The position numbers were made by a program, and so were the translations under genes. Shown here piece by piece: positions 26,317-32,342 of a stretch of DNA of 32,342 bases (position 1 is its first letter; every line of letters begins with the position of its first letter). The notes under the pieces were generated by a model. It saw only the letters and a list, made by a program, of their open reading frames with translations, had not been told where the DNA came from and searched no databases. Source of the DNA: UBA4292 sp002395865 (GTDB lineage Bacteria; Bacillota; Clostridia; Lachnospirales; Lachnospiraceae); NCBI GenBank assembly GCA_946533395.1, contig CAMNBU010000025.1, forward strand, positions 1 to 32,342. Reading direction: 5' to 3'.

Positions 26317-27252
26317 ATGGATAAGATAGCGGTTCTGATACCATGCTACAACGAGGCGAAGACCATAGAGAAGGTCGTTAAGGATTTCAAGGCGGCCCTT
26401 CCCGAGGCGGTCATTTACGTCTACAACAATAACTCATCCGATGATACCGCGGCGATAGCCGAGGCTGCAGGCGCGGTGGTGCGAAACGAGTACAAGCAGG
26501 GCAAGGGCAATGTCATCAGAAGGATGTTTCGCGAGATAGACGCGGAGTGCTACATCATGGCGGACGGCGATGACACATATCCGGCGGAATTCGCGCCCGC
26601 GATGTGCGAGAAGGTGCTTACGAGGCATGCGGACATGGTGGTGGGCGACAGGCTCTCATCGACCTATTTCGAGGAGAACAAAAGACCCTTCCACAACTTT
26701 GGTAACTCCTTAGTGCGCGGCAGCATAAACATGCTCTTTAAGAGCAATATCCGCGACATCATGACAGGTTATCGTGCTTTTTCGTACCAGTTCGTTAAGA
26801 CATTTCCGGTGCTCTCGGCGGGTTTTGAGATAGAGACCGAGATGAGTATCCACGCGGTGGATAAGAATATGTTCGTGGAGAACGAGGTCATCGAGTACCG
26901 CGACAGGCCGGAGGGAAGCGTGAGCAAGTTAAACACCTACTCGGACGGTTTCAAGGTGCTCCGTACCATAGCCAGACTGTATAGGACCTACAGACCCATG
27001 AGATTCTTCGGGCTGGTGTCTGCTCTGCTCATCATTCTGGCGATGTGCTTCTTCATACCCGTATTCGTCGAGTATGTGAACACGGGGCTGGTTCCCAACT
27101 TCCCGACACTGATCGTCTGCGGGTTCGTGGTGATAGCCGCTATACAGTCCTTCTTCGCGGGCATGATGCTTCAGACCATCGTTCAGAAGAACAGGCAGGA
27201 TTTTGAGATGGAGCTCATAAGACTTGAGGCAGACAGGAAGGCACGCAGTTAA
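26317..27252 (+). CDS. GT2 glycosyltransferase, polyprenyl-phosphate sugar synthase (DPM1/GtrB-like)
   Basis: A 311-residue enzyme likely to move a sugar from a nucleotide donor onto polyprenyl phosphate at the inner face of the membrane. The N-terminal GT-A domain reads IAVLIPCYNEAKTI (~4-17), NNNSSDDT (37-44), QGKGNVIR (~61-68) and ADGDDTYP (82-89) with the metal-binding acidic cluster. GYRAFS and GFEIETEMSIHA are typical of the DPM1/GtrB group. Two membrane helices follow (~228-250 and ~262-285). The start at 26317 has GGAGG 5 nt upstream; an in-frame TTG at 26305 would put the ribosome site inside the gene. It shares TAATG with mntP. Donor sugar cannot be told. Confidence 0.88.
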   Translation: MDKIAVLIPCYNEAKTIEKVVKDFKAALPEAVIYVYNNNSSDDTAAIAEAAGAVVRNEYKQGKGNVIRRMFREIDAECYIMADGDDTYPAEFAPAMCEKVLTRHADMVVGDRLSSTYFEENKRPFHNFGNSLVRGSINMLFKSNIRDIMTGYRAFSYQFVKTFPVLSAGFEIETEMSIHAVDKNMFVENEVIEYRDRPEGSVSKLNTYSDGFKVLRTIARLYRTYRPMRFFGLVSALLIILAMCFFIPVFVEYVNTGLVPNFPTLIVCGFVVIAAIQSFFAGMMLQTIVQKNRQDFEMELIRLEADRKARS

Positions 27253-27833
27253 TGGACGCAGTGTTCTTTTTAAACAGCATATTGCTTGGCATCGGGCTGG
27301 CAATGGACGCGTTTTCCGTATCACTCGCTAACGGCCTTAACGAGCCGCACATGAGACGCGGGAAGGTGTACGAGATAGCCGGGACCTTCGGCCTCTTCCA
27401 GTGGCTTATGCCGATGATCGGGTGGATATGCGTGCACACCATAGTGCAGTATTTTTCGGCCTTTGAAAAATGGAAACCGTGGATAGCGCTTATACTGCTT
27501 CTGTACATAGGCGGCAAGATGCTTATAGAGGGCATCCGCGGAGGGGAGGACGAGGAGGCCGCGGGAGTAGGCGCGGGAGCTCTGTTCGTGCAGGGCATAG
27601 CCACATCGATAGACGCGCTCTCCGTAGGCTTTACCATAGCTGACTACGGCTTTGCAGTGGCTTTGGTATGCACCGTTATAATAGGAGCGGTCACATTTGC
27701 AATAAGCTTTGCCGGTGTTTTTATCGGAAGAAAGTTCGGGACGAAGCTCTCCGGCAAGGCATCGATACTCGGAGGCGTGATACTCATCGCGATAGGGGTG
27801 GAGATATTCGTGAAGGGCGTGTTTCTGGGGTAG
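27252..27833 (+). CDS. mntP: Manganese efflux pump MntP
   Basis: A 193-residue membrane protein with six helices in two homologous halves. GLAMDAFSVSLANGL in the first helix and GIATSIDALSVGF in the fourth carry the paired Asp residues of MntP (formerly YebN), which exports Mn2+. Length is normal for the family. In many bacteria mntP is controlled by a yybP-ykoY manganese riboswitch. Here the ATG overlaps the stop of the glycosyltransferase, so no such element can precede it. It is the last gene of the run. A link to Mn-dependent glycosyltransferases upstream is possible but speculative. Confidence 0.95.
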   Translation: MDAVFFLNSILLGIGLAMDAFSVSLANGLNEPHMRRGKVYEIAGTFGLFQWLMPMIGWICVHTIVQYFSAFEKWKPWIALILLLYIGGKMLIEGIRGGEDEEAAGVGAGALFVQGIATSIDALSVGFTIADYGFAVALVCTVIIGAVTFAISFAGVFIGRKFGTKLSGKASILGGVILIAIGVEIFVKGVFLG

Positions 27834-27856
27834 AATAATTTAGGATAATATGAAAA

Positions 27857-27878
27857 GGGGATGGCTTGTGCCATCCCC
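27857..27878. terminator. Shared terminator between convergent units
   Basis: GGGGATGGC (27857-27865) pairs perfectly with GCCATCCCC (27870-27878) around TTGT. On the minus strand it is followed by TTTTCATATT, and on the plus strand by TGTAGTATATGTT. The T tract is better for the minus-strand gene, but the hairpin probably serves both converging transcripts. Confidence 0.8.
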
Positions 27879-27889
27879 TGTAGTATATG

Positions 27890-29086
27890 TTACGCTTTAT
27901 AAACGATTCTGCCGTCCTTTATGGTCATCAGTACCTTTGCGTCCCTTAGCGCGTCAGCGCTCTCCTCGAGAGGGTTTACGCTCAGCACGCACAGGTCTGC
28001 CTTCTTCGTCATGGTGAGGCTTCCGCGGCGCAGGTCCTCAAAGCTCTGGTACGCGGGGAAGAGCGTTTGCGCAAGAAGCGCCTGATCGGTATTGATCGTC
28101 TGCTCGAAGCCCACGCTGTAGCCCCCGGCGCTCTGTCTGTGAGTGCTTATATACATGCTGTGTATGACATCGGGTGCGGTGAGGGAGTCAGGATGTCCCA
28201 CAGAAAACGCGAGCCCGCGCCTTACAGCGCTCCTGAGGGGATAGACGTTTTCGTATTCCTCCTGTGCGAGGCTCTCCATGAACTTTTCGCCATCGCTCTC
28301 CACCGAGTCATGTGCAAACACAGGCGTGAAGCCGAGCGACTGCAGGAGAGTGAGCTGCGATTCGTGCAGGTGCGCGCAGCCGACTATAATAGGGCGAAGG
28401 TCCTCGTAGATCTTAGGCTTTTTATTGCCGTCCTCGTCGGTCTTTTCGCCGTTTACCGCGATAAGGGCGTCGCGGTAGGAGTTCAGTACGGTGTCTATGG
28501 TTTCCTTCGCATCCGCAAATACCATCACCTGCTGTTTCTTTTCTATATATTCTTTAAATGTCCTTGTAAGCGCTTCCCTTGCCGTAAATGCATCCACACT
28601 CATGCATACACCGCCGGGCTTTATATGGCCTGTGTATGCGTTATCCACTGCCAGCTGAGCAGGCAGAAGGGCAGCGGAGGCTGCGGCTGTGAAATAGAGG
28701 CAGAGATCGATAAGTATATAACCTCCCTCGTCGGCTGCCTTAAGAAGCTCGTGATCTTCTGCAGAGATATGGATCACATCTGCGCTTGTCACTCCGTTAT
28801 TAAGAAAGGAAGTGCAAAGTGACTTCAAAGCTTCATTAATGGATAAGCCCTCTGAAGCGGCCAGAGACTTCGCTGCCTTTATGATATCGAAGCAGGGCTC
28901 GTGGAAGCCGGGTATGAGAGTTTTATTCTTAAGATCTATGCTCTGTGCGCCCTCAGCGATCTCCTCGAGTATAAATGCGTCCGCCGATGCGGTGATGGTG
29001 GCGTCGGTAAGCAGAAGAGCCTTCATCTGCGGCATCTTCTTATCCAATGTGACATACTTTCCATTTTTCAGTATCATCTGTTCCAT
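27890..29086 (-). CDS. Amidohydrolase-family protein (YtcJ-like) with degenerate metal site
   Basis: A 398-residue protein with the overall plan of YtcJ-like amidohydrolases. There is an N-terminal beta sandwich (ILKNGKYVTLD...DLKNKTLIPGF) and a central barrel with VGCAHLHESQL near two-thirds. A C-terminal sandwich (RGSLTMTKKADLCVLSVNPLE) follows. In active members the segment after PGF is D/N-x-H-x-H; here residues 59-67 read PGFHEPCFD, so the HxH zinc ligands are replaced by Cys and Asp. The usual GSDxP near the end reads VGHPDS. It may therefore be a pseudo-enzyme, a non-metal enzyme or one with changed ligands. The start at 29086 has GGAG 6 nt upstream; the frame is open to 29116, but that ATG lies inside a terminator hairpin. 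No promoter of its own is visible. Confidence 0.75.
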   Translation of the reverse strand: MEQMILKNGKYVTLDKKMPQMKALLLTDATITASADAFILEEIAEGAQSIDLKNKTLIPGFHEPCFDIIKAAKSLAASEGLSINEALKSLCTSFLNNGVTSADVIHISAEDHELLKAADEGGYILIDLCLYFTAAASAALLPAQLAVDNAYTGHIKPGGVCMSVDAFTAREALTRTFKEYIEKKQQVMVFADAKETIDTVLNSYRDALIAVNGEKTDEDGNKKPKIYEDLRPIIVGCAHLHESQLTLLQSLGFTPVFAHDSVESDGEKFMESLAQEEYENVYPLRSAVRRGLAFSVGHPDSLTAPDVIHSMYISTHRQSAGGYSVGFEQTINTDQALLAQTLFPAYQSFEDLRRGSLTMTKKADLCVLSVNPLEESADALRDAKVLMTIKDGRIVYKA

Positions 29087-29105
29087 AGCATTCTCCATAC
29101 ATAGC

Positions 29106-29130
29106 AAAACGGCCATCCATAGGATGGCCG
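29106..29130 (-). terminator. Terminator hairpin between tRNA-Gly and the amidohydrolase gene
   Basis: CGGCCATCC and GGATGGCCG (plus-strand arms 29110-29118 and 29122-29130) form a 9-bp stem with a 3-nt loop. On the minus strand it is followed by only four T residues (29109-29106), then GC. It ends the tRNA transcript, but the short T tract suggests partial read-through into the gene that starts 20 nt later. Confidence 0.8.
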
Positions 29131-29137
29131 CTCATCG

Positions 29138-29210
29138 AGCGCGAGACGGGACTCGAACCCGCGGCCTCGACCTTGGCAAGGTCGCGCTCCACCAACTGAG
29201 CCACTCGCGC
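29138..29210 (-). tRNA. tRNA-Gly (anticodon GCC)
   Basis: The minus strand folds as a 73-nt cloverleaf. The acceptor stem is GCGCGAG/CTCGCGC with discriminator T, and the D arm is within GCTCAGTTGGTGGAGC. The anticodon stem CGACC/GGTCG has loop TTGCCAA (anticodon GCC), and the T arm is GCGGG-TTCGAGT-CCCGT. A U discriminator is normal for bacterial tRNA-Gly. CCA is not encoded. Confidence 0.97.
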
Positions 29211-29233
29211 ATGTGCTTTCTGCAACGAAAGAG

Positions 29234-29262
29234 ATATTACCACATAAAAGTCCCCCTGTCAA
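29234..29262 (-). promoter_or_regulatory. Promoter of tRNA-Gly (and probably the amidohydrolase gene)
   Basis: On the minus strand TTGACA (29262-29257) and TAATAT (29239-29234) are separated by 17 bp, and the -10 lies about 23 nt before the mature tRNA 5' end. The upstream side is A/T-tract rich, like an UP element. It is divergent from the promoter at 29341. Confidence 0.88.
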
Positions 29263-29298
29263 CAGGAAATTTTAAAAAATTCAAATTTTTTTTGAGAT

Positions 29299-29310
29299 CG
29301 GTCATGACCG
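29299..29310. promoter_or_regulatory. 12-bp perfect palindrome between divergent promoters
   Basis: CGGTCATGACCG is fully self-complementary. It lies between the tRNA promoter (-35 ending at 29262) and the transporter promoter (-35 starting at 29341), flanked by A and T tracts. It has the look of a dimeric regulator's operator, but the regulator is unknown. Confidence 0.45.
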
Positions 29311-29340
29311 GAAAAATTGAAAAAAACTTTCAAAAACCTA

Positions 29341-29369
29341 TTGACATAGTAGGCGAATAGTGATATAGT
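29341..29369 (+). promoter_or_regulatory. Promoter of the leader peptide-ABC transporter operon
   Basis: TTGACA (29341-29346), a 17-bp spacer and TATAGT (29364-29369) give a near-consensus housekeeping promoter. Transcription from about 29376 gives a leader of ~280 nt before the first transporter gene, which holds a small gene and an attenuator. Confidence 0.88.
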
Positions 29370-29440
29370 ATCGCCATTCCAAGAAAACAGTATCATTTAG
29401 GGAGCTGAGAGGAAAATATATTCAGAAGGAGACCGCAAAG

Positions 29441-29551
29441 ATGAAAGCATTCTATGCAGAGACTATGATGTGTTGTCGAATGTACGGATACCGGGCAGAA
29501 GATGCGGCTGGCGTGTTTTACTGCGGTAAACGCCGAAAAGAGCGATGTTGA
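29441..29551 (+). CDS. 36-residue leader peptide with Met-Met-Cys-Cys run
   Basis: A short gene starts at ATG 29441, 9 nt after the GGAG of AAGGAGA, and ends at TGA 29549-29551. The peptide begins MKAFYAET. Codons 9-12 are ATG ATG TGT TGT (Met-Met-Cys-Cys), with further Cys at codons 28 and 36, the latter the last sense codon. Four Cys and five Met (counting the start) in 36 codons is far above normal for a cytosolic protein. The tandem sulfur amino-acid codons lie 15 nt before an antiterminator arm (29491-29498), which is the arrangement of trp- or his-type leader peptides. It precedes a cystine-type importer. It probably works by its translation, not as a finished protein. Conservation is untested. 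Confidence 0.75.
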   Translation: MKAFYAETMMCCRMYGYRAEDAAGVFYCGKRRKERC

Positions 29552-29604
29552 AGCTGACATCGTAAGCCACCTGCCCGGGAGCTTTTGACCCCGGGTTTTG
29601 TTTT
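29491..29604 (+). promoter_or_regulatory. Ribosome-mediated transcription attenuator (antiterminator/terminator pair)
   Basis: The terminator is CCCGGG (29574-29579) pairing with CCCGGG (29590-29595), followed by TTTTGTTTT. The competing antiterminator is CCGGGCAG (29491-29498), an exact 8-bp complement of CTGCCCGG (29571-29578), which is the 5' arm of the terminator. Between them are two further hairpins. One is GGCG..TTTAC/GTAAACGCC (29510-29534); the other is CGATGT/ACATCG (29543-29548 with 29557-29562), whose 5' arm is the last two leader codons, Arg-Cys. A ribosome stalled at Cys codons 11-12 would leave 29491-29498 free, allowing antitermination. A ribosome moving on would cover it and let the terminator form. 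The pairings are seen; the mechanism is inferred. Confidence 0.72.
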
Positions 29605-29657
29605 GCCAAAAATCGTCAGTGATCGACTGAAAACAACTGATAAGGAGAGAAATCATT

Positions 29658-30545
29658 ATGAAAAAGAACACTAGGAGAGTGATAGCACTTATATTATCGG
29701 CAGTACTTGTATTTGCTCTTGCGGCTTGCGCAGCGGACAAGGATGCGAACGGTACCAAGGAACAGCAGAACACGGCAGCGGGCGGAAACGATCAGACCAC
29801 CGAGGCAGCCAAGAGAAAGATAGTCGCAGCAACAGGCGGCGGCCCCAGACCTCTCGTATATACTGATGAGAACGGTGTGATCACAGGTCACAACACAGAG
29901 CTCTTAAGAGCGATATTTGCTAAGCTTCCCCAGTATGAGCTCGAGATAGTACAGGTCGACGGACTTGCATCAGTTCTCACAGGCGTTAACTCAGGTATCT
30001 ATCAGCTTGGCTTCAACAACCTCGCAAAGAACGAGGAGCGTGAGAAGCTGGTTCACTATACCGATCCCATCATGGTAAATGAGTACCTCGTAGTCGCAAG
30101 ACAGGAGATAAAGATCGATCCCGAGAAGGACCTTTCACAGTTCGCGGGCCTCACATATGTGGGAGGCGCGGGAAATGACAAGACAACAGTTATCGAGGAT
30201 TACAACGCAGAGCATCCCGACGCACAGATCAATATCGAGTACTCATCCGCAGATATCGTTTCACAGCTTACGGATGTCGAGTCAGGGAGATATGATATCA
30301 TGCTCATCGATGCGCCTATGTACAACGCTTACTACAGTAAGGAGTATCCTCTTGACCTTCAGACCTACAGCTTAAAGGGAAGGACCTCTACCAAGTATAC
30401 CTTCTATGTAGTGGCTTACGGTGATGATCAGCTCTATGCGGATATCAACAAGGCTCTGGCCGAGGTAATAGCAGACGGAACATCCACAAAGATCTGCCAG
30501 GAGTTCCTCTTCGGAGAGTTCTCACCGACTATCGCGGATAAATAG
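29658..30545 (+). CDS. Amino-acid ABC transporter substrate-binding lipoprotein (cystine-type)
   Basis: A 295-residue family 3 solute-binding lipoprotein. The signal peptide with lipobox LAAC places the lipidated Cys at residue 24. An Asn/Gln/Thr-rich tether (~25-52) follows, then the two-lobed binding domain. LVYTDENGVITGHNTELLRAI (broken at GHN) and YQLGFNNLAKNEEREKLVHYTDPI match the SBP_bac_3 pattern. It captures its ligand outside the membrane and passes it to the permease encoded 26 nt downstream. The ligand is probably cystine or a related sulfur compound, from permease resemblance to TcyL/TcyM and the Cys-rich leader. Methionine or another polar amino acid is possible. AAGGAGAG precedes the ATG. 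Confidence 0.88.
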   Translation: MKKNTRRVIALILSAVLVFALAACAADKDANGTKEQQNTAAGGNDQTTEAAKRKIVAATGGGPRPLVYTDENGVITGHNTELLRAIFAKLPQYELEIVQVDGLASVLTGVNSGIYQLGFNNLAKNEEREKLVHYTDPIMVNEYLVVARQEIKIDPEKDLSQFAGLTYVGGAGNDKTTVIEDYNAEHPDAQINIEYSSADIVSQLTDVESGRYDIMLIDAPMYNAYYSKEYPLDLQTYSLKGRTSTKYTFYVVAYGDDQLYADINKALAEVIADGTSTKICQEFLFGEFSPTIADK

Positions 30546-30571
30546 ATTTTAACTGAAAAAAGGAGTGCCGC

Positions 30572-31312
30572 ATGAAACTGTTTGATTTTGAACTGGTATT
30601 TAGCCAGATCCCCACTATACTGAGTGCGCTTCCGGTGACACTGGAGCTCACACTCATCGCAACACTTATAGGTTATCTTCTGGGTCTGGGACTGGCACTC
30701 ATCAAGCTTAAGAGGGTGCCCGTGCTGAGGCAGCTGGCAGCTGTATACATCTCCGTGATACGAGGCACCCCTATACTGGTGCAGCTCTACGTCACATACT
30801 ACGGAATACCGCTTATACTGAAGTGGCACAATATGAACTACGGTACAAATTACAATATAAATGCCATCCCCGCGATACTCTTCGCGGTGGTGGCGCTGGG
30901 ACTCAACCAGAGCGCATTTGACGCCGAGGTGATAAGGGCCTCAATCAAATCCGTCGACAAGGGCCAGATCGAGGCTGCGAAGTCCATGGGCATGAGCGGC
31001 TTTCAGATACTCGGCCGCGTGACACTTCCCCAGGCGATAGTGGTGGCGCTTCCGTCTCTCGGAAACTCACTGATTTCCCTGATAAAGGGAACATCGCTTG
31101 CGTTTACCGTGGCAGTCGTGGACCTCACGGCGCAGGGAAGGATACTGGCGGGAAGAAACTTCAGATATTTCGAGGTGTACGTTTCACTGGCCATCATCTA
31201 CTGTGTGATCACGTTGGTACTTGAAAATGTATTCAGGCTTCTGGAGAAGCGCTTCACTATACCGGAGGAAGCGCCGGTTCCGAAGAAGAATGCGGGAGGC
31301 GAGGCTGCATGA
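30572..31312 (+). CDS. Amino-acid ABC transporter permease (TcyL/TcyM-like)
   Basis: A 246-residue inner-membrane permease of the polar amino-acid (HisM/TcyL) group. About five helices are visible. SVIRGTPILVQLYVTYYGIPL at ~65-85 (broken after VQL) and the coupling EAA loop IEAAKSMGMSGFQILGRVTLPQA (broken after GMS) are family hallmarks. SLIKGTSLAFTVAV and FEVYVSLAIIYCV near the end closely resemble the cystine permeases TcyL and TcyM of Bacillus. It pairs as a homodimer with the ATPase, whose ATG overlaps this stop by 4 nt. AAGGAG precedes the start. Substrate is inferred, not proven. Confidence 0.9.
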   Translation: MKLFDFELVFSQIPTILSALPVTLELTLIATLIGYLLGLGLALIKLKRVPVLRQLAAVYISVIRGTPILVQLYVTYYGIPLILKWHNMNYGTNYNINAIPAILFAVVALGLNQSAFDAEVIRASIKSVDKGQIEAAKSMGMSGFQILGRVTLPQAIVVALPSLGNSLISLIKGTSLAFTVAVVDLTAQGRILAGRNFRYFEVYVSLAIIYCVITLVLENVFRLLEKRFTIPEEAPVPKKNAGGEAA

Positions 31313-32073
31313 GTTACATAGAGATAAGAAATCTTAAAAAGAGCTTCGGCAATAATGTGATCCTCGACGGCGTGGATCTGGACATAGAAAAGGGTGAGGT
31401 CGTGGCAATCATAGGCCCCTCCGGAACAGGTAAATCCACACTTCTTCGGTGCCTGAACCTCCTTGAAAAGCCCGAGAGCGGAACGCTCAAGGTGGACGGA
31501 AGGGAGTACGATCTGACCACTAAAAAGGGAGCGCTCAAGCGCACGATACGCCGCGAGAGCTCGATGGTGTTCCAGCAGTTCAATCTTATAAAGCACAAGA
31601 ACGCACTTCAGAATGTGGAGGAGGGACTGCGAGCCGTTAAAAAGCTAAGGAAGGATGAGGCGAGAGCCAGAGCGCTTACGGAGCTCGAGAAGGTAGATAT
31701 GTCCGACAGGCTCTATCACTATCCCAAGCACCTCTCCGGAGGACAGCAACAGAGAGTGGCCATAGCCAGATCTCTCGCGATGGATCCGAACCTTCTGCTC
31801 AGGGACGAGCCGACATCGGCTCTGGACCCCGAGCTGGTGGGTGAGGTGCTACTGTCGATACGCAGGGCGGCAAAGGCCGGCAATACGACTCTTCTGGTCA
31901 CCCACGAGATGAATTTCGTAAAGAGCGTGGCCAACAAGATAATCTTCCTCGAGAACGGTAAGATAGTCGCGAGCGGAGCGCCGAAGGACATCTTCGGCTT
32001 CCCCGAAAACGAAAGACTGAAGGAGTTTCTGTCGAAGATAAACATGCTCGAAGGAGCGGAATATAATATATAA
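31309..32073 (+). CDS. Amino-acid ABC transporter ATP-binding protein
   Basis: A 254-residue ATPase that drives the importer. Walker A is GPSGTGKS (36-43), the Q-loop is VFQQFNL (~87-93), the signature is LSGGQQQR (142-149), and the Walker B is LLLRDEPTSALD (162-173), with the switch His in VTHE near 197. Length and order are standard for the TcyN/GlnQ group. One oddity is Arg165 directly before the catalytic Asp-Glu, where the family nearly always has Phe or another hydrophobic residue; it is encoded by AGG, which is more than one base change from Phe codons. All other motifs are intact, so function is still likely. Confidence 0.93.
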   Translation: MSYIEIRNLKKSFGNNVILDGVDLDIEKGEVVAIIGPSGTGKSTLLRCLNLLEKPESGTLKVDGREYDLTTKKGALKRTIRRESSMVFQQFNLIKHKNALQNVEEGLRAVKKLRKDEARARALTELEKVDMSDRLYHYPKHLSGGQQQRVAIARSLAMDPNLLLRDEPTSALDPELVGEVLLSIRRAAKAGNTTLLVTHEMNFVKSVANKIIFLENGKIVASGAPKDIFGFPENERLKEFLSKINMLEGAEYNI

Positions 32074-32090
32074 AGATCGAGGTACTAAAT

Positions 32091-32342
32091 ATGAAGATCA
32101 CATCACTTGACATATTAAGACTGAAAGAACAGCAGCAGCACGGACAGACACCTGTTCTGGTGCGTATAAACACAGACGAGGGAATATACGGCTACGGCGA
32201 GGTCGGTGTATCCATCGGCAACTATTCCCTCGGTGCCATAGAGCTTCTTAAGAATTTCGCGCACCTGCTCATTGGCAGGGACCCGCTGGACAACGACGTG
32301 ATCTACACGAAGCTCGCGAACGCCTTCTGGTCGAAGGGCAAC
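32091..32342 (+). CDS. Mandelate racemase/muconate lactonizing-type enzyme, N-terminal part
   Basis: The first 84 codons of a gene that runs off the window. MKITSLDILRL followed by TPVLVRINTDEGIYGYGEVG and LLIGRDPLDNDVIYTKL matches the capping domain of the enolase superfamily, closest by eye to the RspA/sugar-acid dehydratase branch. The catalytic barrel is not in view, so the reaction (acid-sugar dehydratase, epimerase or racemase) cannot be assigned. A moderate site, GAGG, lies ~10 nt before the ATG, which is 17 nt after the ATPase stop, so the gene is probably co-transcribed with the importer. Confidence 0.82.
   Translation, partial: MKITSLDILRLKEQQQHGQTPVLVRINTDEGIYGYGEVGVSIGNYSLGAIELLKNFAHLLIGRDPLDNDVIYTKLANAFWSKGN

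Noticed and set aside
28067..28822. 251-codon open frame on the plus strand
   Set aside because: It lies wholly antisense to the amidohydrolase gene, has no ribosome site, and its Cys/His/Arg-rich product looks like a frame shadow.
29087..29116. Longer amidohydrolase start at 29116
   Set aside because: That start codon sits inside the tRNA terminator stem with no ribosome site; 29086 has GGAG at proper spacing.
29376..29657. T-box or SAM riboswitch in the transporter leader
   Set aside because: No T-box NNTGGNACCGCG-type motif or S-box core could be found. The leader peptide with competing hairpins explains the region better.

Overview
This 32.3 kb stretch looks like chromosome from a low- to mid-GC Gram-positive anaerobe, most likely a gut or rumen Lachnospiraceae (Butyrivibrio/Roseburia-like). 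This placement is inferred from gene content and style: rpsF-ssb-rpsR order, strong GGAGG ribosome sites, an LPxTG-type wall protein with a sortase, a thioredoxin reductase without an NADPH site, a TcyJ/TcyL-like amino-acid ABC transporter, and sigma-A-like promoters with 17-bp spacers. No phage, IS element or CRISPR array was seen.

Layout. 1-984: the end of rpsF, then ssb and rpsR, closed by a terminator. 1040-16795: a strong promoter drives one enormous surface-protein gene (4,877 codons, about 45% of the window) and a sortase 28 nt downstream. The protein has a signal peptide, roughly 940 residues of adhesin-like region, 32 Cna-B/SpaA-type modules, an acidic Ser/Thr/Glu-rich stalk, and an LPITG sorting signal. 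16826-18714: a separate transcription unit of three small membrane proteins. They look like a TolQ/ExbB/MotA-type channel subunit, an ExbD/MotB-type subunit with the membrane aspartate plus a coiled coil, and a third protein with its own anchor and an ExbD-like outer domain. This is the best candidate for an undescribed system.

18742-27833: eight co-directional, tightly packed genes: a thioredoxin reductase of probable ferredoxin-linked type, thioredoxin, glmS, glf (UDP-galactopyranose mutase), a DUF1015 protein, a large polytopic GT-C-like membrane protein, a polyprenyl-phosphate-type GT2 glycosyltransferase and mntP. The middle of the run looks like cell-surface glycan supply and assembly. 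27857-29262 is on the minus strand: tRNA-Gly(GCC), a short terminator hairpin, then an amidohydrolase-like protein that has lost the usual metal-binding HxH.

29299-32342: a second strong promoter, a 36-codon leader peptide with a Met-Met-Cys-Cys run, and mutually exclusive antiterminator and terminator hairpins. A cystine-type ABC importer follows (lipoprotein, permease, ATPase), then the start of an enolase-superfamily enzyme. The leader reads as a ribosome-mediated attenuator for sulfur amino acids and is the clearest regulatory discovery here.

Limits: all family calls come from reading motifs by eye. No database search, structure prediction or RNA folding was run.
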